A stretch of DNA of 28,648 bases from JBEGQX01 sp041180805 (GTDB lineage: Bacteria; Planctomycetota; Planctomycetia; Gemmatales; Gemmataceae), in contig JBEGQX010000079.1 in NCBI GenBank assembly GCA_041180805.1, positions 1 through 28,648 on the forward strand, written 5' to 3'. A model generated the notes under the pieces. It did no database searches and was not told where the DNA came from. It saw nothing but the letters and a program-made list of their open reading frames with translations. The position numbers and the translations under genes were made by a program. Shown one piece after another: positions 23,102 through 28,648 of this stretch (the stretch's first letter is position 1; each line of letters opens with the position of its first letter).

Positions 23102-23995
23102 TCAACCGACAATCTCAGCCCGTTCTTCCTCATCAAGGCTTGGAACTCCCCCAACTTTGGAAGCCACTTTGGAGGCCATAATATTTGCCCGGAAACTTGA
23201 ATCGGCAACGGATTTTCCTTTTAAGAAATTTACAAGCATTCCAGCTGTAAAGGCATCTCCGGCCCCAACGGTGTCCGCAACATCCACCCTTAAACCTCGA
23301 TGGTAGATTCTTTCGTTGCCGGAATGGATCAGGCAGCCATTCTCACCCATGGTAACCGCGACCAAATCCAACTTGTACCTTCTACGCAAAACCTCCACGG
23401 ATTCCCCAACGTCATCGGCTCTCAATCCAAGAAGATCGTTAAGTATTTCCAATTCTTCATGGTTTAATTTGAGCCAATCGGCCTGGCGAAGGGATTCATC
23501 GATAATCTGCCGGGTATAAAAATCCTGCCTAAGGTTGATATCAAACACCTTGATGACGTTCTTTGAACACCGGGAAAGAAACTTTTCGAGGGTTTTTCGA
23601 GTAACTTCCGATCTTTGGCCAAGGGTTCCAAAGCATACCGCCGCACAGGATTTAGCCAGCATTTCCATGGATGGCTGCCATTCCAGATGATCCCACGCAA
23701 CATTGCGCACAATTTCATATTCCGGATGACCGGATCCATTCAAAGTCACCTGAACAGTGCCCGTTTTGTGATTTTCATCACGCTGGATAAAGTCCGTGGA
23801 TAAACCCAATTCAACCACTTTTCCTGATAGTTCAGCGCCCAGATCATCCTTTCCAAGCTTGCTTACCATGAAAGAGGGCCAGCCAAGCTGATGGCAGTGA
23901 AACGCAAAATTAAAAGGTGCTCCGCCTGCCATTTTTCCGCCTGGCAAAAGATCCCATAGTAATTCTCCAAAACCAATGATCGGGTTATGTAGCAT
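23102..23995 (-). CDS. PfkB family carbohydrate kinase (fructokinase-like)
   Basis: A 297-residue protein, the usual size of ribokinase/PfkB sugar kinases. It begins IIGFGELLWDLLPGGKMAGGAPFNFAFH, which holds the N-terminal GE and the substrate-side GGAPFN loop seen in fructokinases. The C-terminal signature is DTVGAGDAFTAGML, with the catalytic Asp in GAGD and the anion hole. KVFDINLRQDFY and LKLNHEELE are the typical central strands. It phosphorylates a sugar with ATP in the cytoplasm, and the GxxPxN loop points to fructose or a similar ketose, but this is only probable. No transporter or sugar gene is adjacent. The start ATG 23995 has no strong ribosome site. Confidence 0.9.
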   Translation of the reverse strand: MLHNPIIGFGELLWDLLPGGKMAGGAPFNFAFHCHQLGWPSFMVSKLGKDDLGAELSGKVVELGLSTDFIQRDENHKTGTVQVTLNGSGHPEYEIVRNVAWDHLEWQPSMEMLAKSCAAVCFGTLGQRSEVTRKTLEKFLSRCSKNVIKVFDINLRQDFYTRQIIDESLRQADWLKLNHEELEILNDLLGLRADDVGESVEVLRRRYKLDLVAVTMGENGCLIHSGNERIYHRGLRVDVADTVGAGDAFTAGMLVNFLKGKSVADSSFRANIMASKVASKVGGVPSLDEEERAEIVG

Positions 23996-24129
23996 GGTTC
24001 ACCAAGGGGTAGCAGACATATTCAATTGACAAATAAGGCCAATTCATGGAAATTTTATCAACTGTCAGGAATATACTCTGCAAAAGGTTGAAGATCATTT
24101 GTGGGGCATAGAATATTCCCTAGATATCC

Positions 24130-24202
24130 GGGCCCGTAGCTCAACGGTCAGAGCAGGGGACTCATAATCCCTTGGTTCTCGGTTCGAATCCGAGCGGGCC
24201 CA
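24130..24202 (+). tRNA. tRNA with anticodon CAU, probably tRNA-Ile2
   Basis: A 73-nt cloverleaf: acceptor GGGCCCG/CGGGCCC with discriminator A, D arm GCTC/GAGC, anticodon stem GGGGA/TCCCT with loop CTCATAA, and T arm CTCGG/CCGAG. CCA is not encoded. The core GCAGGGGACTCATAATCCCT is close to E. coli tRNA-Ile2 (ileX: GCAGGCGACTCATAATCGCT) and not to elongator tRNA-Met, so lysidine modification by TilS is expected. Confidence 0.85.
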
Positions 24203-24552
24203 TAATCACATCAATAAACAGCATTTAAAACCATCTGTAAGATTTTCCATTAACTTGCATTAAACAATGACTTAGAGTCGTGGTCACATTTTCATCCCAT
24301 ATATCTTCTGCTAGCTGCAAAATTGCATTTTAAAATGTGAATTAATAGGCCTAGATCCTTAAGTGGTGTCTTATATGTGAGGTATAATTTAGCTATTTAG
24401 GAATACATAGTAATTCATCAGGTATTGATTAATCAGGCATTACTACCCTTAAAAGACCATGAAAAACTGGCTTTTGTGTTGCATATCAACCCAAACCTTT
24501 TAAATTAATAGTATAGCCCATCGTTTATTAGTATTACTCAAAAGAACTACAC
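24203..24552 (+). other. AT-rich gap of 350 bases after tRNA-CAU
   Basis: No open frame of coding quality is seen. A TATAAT lies at 24383-24388 but lacks a matching -35 at 16-18 nt. There are no clear repeats, except AATTGCATTTTAAAATGTGAATT, which is partly self-complementary (about 24320-24342). It may hold the promoter of the small ORF at 24553. Confidence 0.5.
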
Positions 24553-24765
24553 ATGAAGCGTTTAACCATTAAGAGTCCCGATGGGGTTACGATGATTTAC
24601 GGCACAAACTCCGAGGGCGAAGGGCTTTTCCTTTGGAACGACTCTCTTGTCAAGTGGCTTGAAATTGCTTCAGCCAGAAGGAAGTTCAAATCTTGGAAAG
24701 AAATAACCAAGTTTCTTGATCTTCGCAAAGGCTGGAAAGTAACCGATCACACCGATTGGGACTGA
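24553..24765 (+). CDS. Small 70-aa orphan protein, unknown function
   Basis: An open frame of 70 codons begins at ATG 24553 without a clear Shine-Dalgarno site. The product is soluble-looking and mixed in charge. Two beta-like strands at the N-terminus (RLTIKSPDGVTMIYG) are followed by a helical middle (LVKWLEIASARR) and SWKEITKFLDLRKGW. I do not recognise a family. It is flanked by a 350-nt AT-rich gap upstream and a hairpin downstream. The regular hydrophobic pattern makes coding likely. A chance frame is the alternative. Confidence 0.5.
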   Translation: MKRLTIKSPDGVTMIYGTNSEGEGLFLWNDSLVKWLEIASARRKFKSWKEITKFLDLRKGWKVTDHTDWD

Positions 24766-24790
24766 TTTCCAAACAAACTAATATTTGGTA

Positions 24791-24832
24791 TCGTGCTAAA
24801 TCTAAGGGATTTTTTTCCTTAAGTTAGCACGA
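24791..24832. repeat. Hairpin between convergent genes
   Basis: A perfect 9-bp inverted repeat TCGTGCTAA/TTAGCACGA (24791-24799 with 24824-24832) encloses a second short stem (CTAAGG with CCTTAAG, bulged) and a T7 loop. It lies between the 70-aa ORF and the convergent DUF1501 stop, so it probably serves as a shared termination structure, though no T-tract follows the outer stem. Confidence 0.45.
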
Positions 24833-24840
24833 ATTTCCAA

Positions 24841-26286
24841 TTACGCAGTCAGCTCCGGTATTGGCTTGCCATGATCCACAATCGGAGTGGGTCTGCCATT
24901 AAAGTCCGTAATTAATGTCTTGGCGGAATCGATACCCAAATGATGGTAAATGGTGGCCAAAAAGTCACCCGGTCCACACACTCGGGTGATGGCATCCTCG
25001 CCCTTTTTATCGGTGGAGCCGACAAATTTACCGGTTTCAATTCCACCGCCAGCCCAAATGTTTGAAAAGCCCCTGGGCCAATGGTCACGACCTGGTTGGG
25101 AAGTGCCTGCAGCCGCGCTGGCATTGCCTGCACCGGTGCTGGCCGCATAGCTGATCTTGGGTGTTCTGCCGAATTCACCCGTAACCACAACCAAAACGCG
25201 TTTATCCAACCCACGCTCATAAATATCCTCGATCAAGGCAGATACAGCTTGATCATATACTTCCGAGCGGAACTTCATGGCATCAAACACATGATGATTT
25301 ACAGCATGGTCATCCCAGTTACCCACACGCCCGCAAAGCGGGCCGCTTAGGCTGGTGGTTAGAACATCAACACCCGCTTCCACCAAACGCCTTGCCATGA
25401 GCAACTGCTGGCCCCAGGAATTTCTACCATATCGATCGCGCACCTTGGGATGCTCCCTGTTCAGGTCAAAGGCAATCTTGGTCTGTGGATTGGTAAGCAG
25501 GGTAAGCGCCTGAGATTCAAACTCGTCCAATGCGGAAAGTTCCCGGGCTTTGTCAAAGCTGCGCTCCAGCGTATCCAGCTTTTGCCTGAGTGATGACCTT
25601 CGGCCAAGGCGTTTTACCTCATCGGCATCGGGGATTCCAATATTGGGAACCGAGAAATTCGGCAGATCCGGGTTACCAGAGACAACAAACGGCGAATAAG
25701 CATCACCCAGATAAGCGGGACCGTTGTATTCCAACGGTGGATTAATTCCCACATAGGCAGGCAAAGGATTGGTTCGCGGCCCTTTTTGCGATAAAAGGTA
25801 ATTCGAAACCGCCATCCAATCCGGGTATTTTGGCTTGGGTTTATCGCGGGTATCAGGGTCTCCGGAAAGCAACTGCATGGAACCGGCAGGGTGACCGCCG
25901 GCAGTCTGTCTCATGGAACGAAGCACCACCATCTTGTCGGCAATGGCAGCCTGTCTGGGTAACAATTCCGTGAACTGCAAGCCAGGCACCTTGGTGGATA
26001 TCAAATTGAATGGTCCGCGATATTCGCTGCCGGAATCCGGTTTGGGATCGTAGGAATCCAAGTGGGAAAGGCCACCGGGCTGCCACACCATGATAACAGC
26101 CTTCTTTTCAGAGGATGTACCCGGGGCACCCGCCCGAAGCTGGCTTTGCAACTTTAGAATGCCAGGCAGGCTAAGGGAGGAAAACCCTGCCAATCCCGCC
26201 TGCAAAAATGCCCTTCGCCCTCCAACACCAAACGGCACAGGCCCCCTGCAAGCAGGGTTTTGATTCGAAGAATTTAACTGGTTCAT
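24841..26286 (-). CDS. DUF1501 protein with Tat signal
   Basis: A 481-residue protein of the DUF1501 family, which has an alkaline-phosphatase/sulfatase-like fold. The N-terminus carries a twin-arginine signal, GGRRAFLQAGLAGFSSLSLPG (R24, R25), so it should be exported folded. Family marks are VIMVWQPGGLSHLDSYDPKP, LRSMRQTAGGHPAGS, NSWGQQLLMARRLVEAGVDV, NWDDHAVNHHVFD and VVVTGEFGRTPK. The C-terminus ends in a short helix. DUF1501 genes in planctomycetes regularly follow DUF1549/DUF1553 genes, as here. The function is not known. Its start overlaps the stop of the upstream pre-peptidase gene (ATGA), so both are translated together. Confidence 0.93.
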   Translation of the reverse strand: MNQLNSSNQNPACRGPVPFGVGGRRAFLQAGLAGFSSLSLPGILKLQSQLRAGAPGTSSEKKAVIMVWQPGGLSHLDSYDPKPDSGSEYRGPFNLISTKVPGLQFTELLPRQAAIADKMVVLRSMRQTAGGHPAGSMQLLSGDPDTRDKPKPKYPDWMAVSNYLLSQKGPRTNPLPAYVGINPPLEYNGPAYLGDAYSPFVVSGNPDLPNFSVPNIGIPDADEVKRLGRRSSLRQKLDTLERSFDKARELSALDEFESQALTLLTNPQTKIAFDLNREHPKVRDRYGRNSWGQQLLMARRLVEAGVDVLTTSLSGPLCGRVGNWDDHAVNHHVFDAMKFRSEVYDQAVSALIEDIYERGLDKRVLVVVTGEFGRTPKISYAASTGAGNASAAAGTSQPGRDHWPRGFSNIWAGGGIETGKFVGSTDKKGEDAITRVCGPGDFLATIYHHLGIDSAKTLITDFNGRPTPIVDHGKPIPELTA

Positions 26287-28547
26287 TTTTTCTCCGCTGG
26301 CTTGACACGAATGGTAATCGGTTCACACACAACAATATCGGCAATATCCTTTGGCTGGGCCGCCTCGGTCACCTTTTTCAGTTCTCCCTGGGTGGCGTTC
26401 AACGCATCTGTAGCCGCTTTCATTTTGGCACTCATGGCAGCCACAGCCTTGGTCATTTGTTCCTTTTTCTCAGGAGGCGCGGTCTTTGCATCGGTGCTGA
26501 TCTTTTTAACCTCTGCTTCCAAATCCTTGACCTCCTGCAACATTTTTTTGTTGGAAGCCTCCACATTGGCAACCATCTCCGGTTTATGTCGATATTTGAC
26601 CACCGCCCCACCCAGGAAAGAAACCTTGTATTCACCCGGTGGAACCTTCAGGGCGGCCAAATCCAGAACCGCTTGGGAGTTGTCCGACTTGATTTGCACA
26701 TCAAATCTGGGTGTCCCCTCAAAACCAGCACCCACCGCTCTCATTTGGATTTTATCTCCGGAGAAATCACTCCTGCGCTTCAATGCGAGCGGTATGGTGA
26801 TTTTCTCACCAGCTTTCGCCTCTATAACAGGGGTTTTGGCCGTGATAGTAATGGGAGCCATATCAATTCCGCTAACGGAAACAGGCACGTCGGCAAGCAA
26901 TCGCGGGCTTGGAATCTCTCCCCAGGAATCCGGAATCGGCCAGGCAACCGATGCCAGATGACAGGGATGAATGATTTCCTTTTCAGCGATTTTTGCCCTG
27001 CCAACAAATTTCGCGTTTGCGTACCCTCGCGGAGCATCCTCTGCCGCGGTAATCAGCATCATGCCATTGGATTTACCCTGAGGAATTCTTAATCCCTGAG
27101 CAGTCACACCCTTTGGAAGACCTTCCATGCTGATTTCAATTTCCCCATCGAATCCATCCCTTCGGAAAGCAATTACCTCAAGCGCCATGGTGGCTCCGCC
27201 ACGGAGAGTCAACGGCTTGGACAGGGCATTCCTGTCGCCGTTCCTTAGTTCCATGTGCATGGCCCATGCCACCAGCGCGAAATCAGGTTGAGCCTTGCGA
27301 ATCAGCAGACGGTATGCATGGTTCGGATTGCTGCGGGTTCCCCCAAAAAGATCGGAAACCTGCAATCGATGCAAACCATCCTGTTTGATGACAAGTTTGC
27401 CAAGAATATCGGATGTACCGGCATTGTAGGGAGGCCCATCATAGGCATAGCCGTTGCTTGAAACCTTTACGGGGCTTGGAATATCGGATAGCTCCAGAAC
27501 CTCGGCCACTTTATCTGCAGAGCCATTTTCCCCTTTCAGAATATGTGTGACAAGAATGGAAGGATCCGTGGGTAACCCCAATCTTTCCGAGGAAAGTTCC
27601 ACCCACCATTCGTCACCTTTTTTCGCTTCAAACTCATAAAAATCCACATCCGCGGCTGGAAAGAACTTTCCAGCAATGTCACAAGGCAAGGTAATCTTCT
27701 GTGCTTTCCTGCCTTCATTATTGGGTTCAACCTCATTGCCTGATGCCTGAACCGCCAAGCCGACAGGGGGCCAAGAATATGCATTCACCGCCCGGGTCGA
27801 AGGTTGCCTAACAATCGGCGCGCCCGCTTGGATTTCCTTTAAGGCCAGCCTGTAATAAAACGCGGGGCCGCCCTTGAATGTCAATTCATGAATCTTGATC
27901 ACATAGTCCCCATCCTTGGGCGCGGTAAAGTCAATAAGTCCACTGCTTCTTTCAACCATCAAATCGCGACCCGCGGAGTCCGCCACCACCAGAGTCGCAT
28001 TCAATTTGGAATCAATACCACGGGTGGCACAATCAACAATCAGCCTCTGCCCTTTTTTGGCCTGAAAGCGGAAATAATCAACCGATCTATCCACAGTGTT
28101 CCCATTGCAAACGGAATTCAAGGGAAGGTCCAAAGCGGTGGCAAGGGAATTATTGGGTTTGCTCTTCAGCACTTCGCTGAGAGTATCCACCGCGAAAATT
28201 CGGGAAGAAGATGCACCCAAGCGGGTCAGCATTCGGGCCTCGTACAACCCGGTTGGGCAATCCGGCGCAATGTGAACCATATATTTATCCACCATTGGCT
28301 TGCCATTGGGCCCGATTTTATTTTTTGCCGTTATCCGGCTATCCGAGAAAATCAGCTTCTCGGCATCATCGATATAATCCCCAGTTACTGTGACTTCAAA
28401 TTCGGAACCGACTTTGCCCCCCATGGGCACCACGGTCAACAATCTGGGTGTGGGTAATCCCACCGATTGCGAATAACCCAATGGGACAATCGCAACCAGC
28501 CCAAGACCAACCAACAAAGCTTGAATGATTTTTGTCGAGGTTTTCAC
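26283..28547 (-). CDS. Exported protein with pre-peptidase C-terminal (PPC) domains
   Basis: A 754-residue protein starting at GTG 28547, since the next Met is deep in the chain. A Sec signal peptide is clear (IIQALLVGLGLVAIVPLGYS, cleavage near residue 26). Residues about 30-110 form an Ig-like beta domain. Two PPC-like domains follow: SVDYFRFQAKKGQRLIVDC (about 150-235) and DVDFYEFEAKKGDEWWVEL (about 280-400). More beta domains occupy 420-640. Residues about 660-735 form a Lys/Glu/Ala coiled coil (LEAEVKKISTDAK; KMKAATDALN), followed by a final strand. The set DUF1549/1553, PPC and DUF1501 is a recurrent planctomycete exported cassette. The coiled-coil insertion before the last strand is the unusual part. 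Confidence 0.9.
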   Translation of the reverse strand: MKTSTKIIQALLVGLGLVAIVPLGYSQSVGLPTPRLLTVVPMGGKVGSEFEVTVTGDYIDDAEKLIFSDSRITAKNKIGPNGKPMVDKYMVHIAPDCPTGLYEARMLTRLGASSSRIFAVDTLSEVLKSKPNNSLATALDLPLNSVCNGNTVDRSVDYFRFQAKKGQRLIVDCATRGIDSKLNATLVVADSAGRDLMVERSSGLIDFTAPKDGDYVIKIHELTFKGGPAFYYRLALKEIQAGAPIVRQPSTRAVNAYSWPPVGLAVQASGNEVEPNNEGRKAQKITLPCDIAGKFFPAADVDFYEFEAKKGDEWWVELSSERLGLPTDPSILVTHILKGENGSADKVAEVLELSDIPSPVKVSSNGYAYDGPPYNAGTSDILGKLVIKQDGLHRLQVSDLFGGTRSNPNHAYRLLIRKAQPDFALVAWAMHMELRNGDRNALSKPLTLRGGATMALEVIAFRRDGFDGEIEISMEGLPKGVTAQGLRIPQGKSNGMMLITAAEDAPRGYANAKFVGRAKIAEKEIIHPCHLASVAWPIPDSWGEIPSPRLLADVPVSVSGIDMAPITITAKTPVIEAKAGEKITIPLALKRRSDFSGDKIQMRAVGAGFEGTPRFDVQIKSDNSQAVLDLAALKVPPGEYKVSFLGGAVVKYRHKPEMVANVEASNKKMLQEVKDLEAEVKKISTDAKTAPPEKKEQMTKAVAAMSAKMKAATDALNATQGELKKVTEAAQPKDIADIVVCEPITIRVKPAEKK

Positions 28548-28558
28548 TGCAAGATCCC

Positions 28559-28648
28559 TTAGTGATTAAAAAGGAATTCCTTGGAATTGATCAAAGCCCA
28601 CAAAAGGTCCTGAAAATTTTCGCGGGTGGCCTTGGTGGTATCCACCGG
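28559..28648 (-). CDS. DUF1553 (PSD1) protein, C-terminal end only
   Basis: The minus strand from the window edge reads PVDTTKATRENFQDLLWALI followed by NSKEFLFNH and TAA. The ending 'DLLWALxNSxEFLFNH' is the standard C-terminus of planctomycete DUF1549/DUF1553 proteins, which often carry an N-terminal cytochrome c-like domain. Only 29 residues are inside the window, and the rest lies to the right. The stop is 11 nt before the GTG of the PPC gene, so the three genes form an operon. Confidence 0.85.
   Translation of the reverse strand, partial: PVDTTKATRENFQDLLWALINSKEFLFNH

Noticed and set aside
24383..24388. TATAAT as a promoter for the 70-aa ORF
   Set aside because: No -35-like hexamer is found at 16-18 nt upstream, and AT-rich sequence gives such hexamers by chance.
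26208..27092. 294-aa open frame on the plus strand
   Set aside because: It is antisense to the DUF1501 and PPC genes and has no protein-like pattern or ribosome site.

Overview
The window reads as a chromosomal segment of a planctomycete (Planctomycetota, probably class Planctomycetia). Several families typical of that phylum occur together: a DUF1549/DUF1553 C-terminus, a pre-peptidase-domain protein and a DUF1501 protein in one cassette; a PVC-type dehydrogenase with a C-terminal haem domain; a DUF1080 protein; a Cys-rich YTV-repeat wall protein; a kinase-STAND-FGE fusion; and an FG-GAP repeat protein with an LEDR motif near its N-terminus. By eye the composition is close to even GC/AT, with a clearly AT-richer stretch at about 4800-7930. 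No species call is possible from this sequence alone.

Layout. (1) 1-691, minus: start of a large exported FG-GAP repeat protein that runs off the left edge. (2) 692-1399: AT-rich gap with inverted repeats and a degenerate interspersed repeat. (3) 1400-7931: a probable integrative island. It carries a tight three-gene operon (RavA/MoxR-type AAA+ ATPase, ViaA-like VWA protein, uncharacterised coiled-coil protein) closed by a strong terminator. After it come two tiny ORFs, each placed directly after a stem-loop/T-tract, an orphan protein of a planctomycete-type family, an excisionase-like HTH protein, and a tyrosine recombinase that ends about 160 bp from the 3' end of a tRNA-Ser(GGA) gene. (4) 8155-17613: DUF1080 protein, M24 peptidase, HEAT-like exported protein, a receiver-HATPase regulator, an FGE with its cysteine pair coupled by ATGA to a large cytochrome-type dehydrogenase, and a GT4 glycosyltransferase. 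(5) 17620-23995, minus: a 1459-aa Ser/Thr kinase-STAND-FGE fusion, the YTV wall protein with a clean terminator, and a PfkB sugar kinase. (6) 24130-24202: tRNA-CAU, probably the Ile2 type, followed by an AT-rich gap and an orphan 70-aa ORF. (7) 24841-28648, minus: the DUF1553 / pre-peptidase / DUF1501 cassette.

The best candidate for an undescribed system is the AAA+ / VWA / third-protein operon at 1400-4796. Its first two members look like RavA and ViaA. The third is a 300-aa protein I cannot assign to a known function. The operon shares one island with an integrase and excisionase next to a tRNA gene, which is the usual setting for conflict or defence cassettes. This functional reading is inference. 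A second theme is signalling modules built by fusion: the kinase-STAND-FGE protein and the receiver-HATPase protein.
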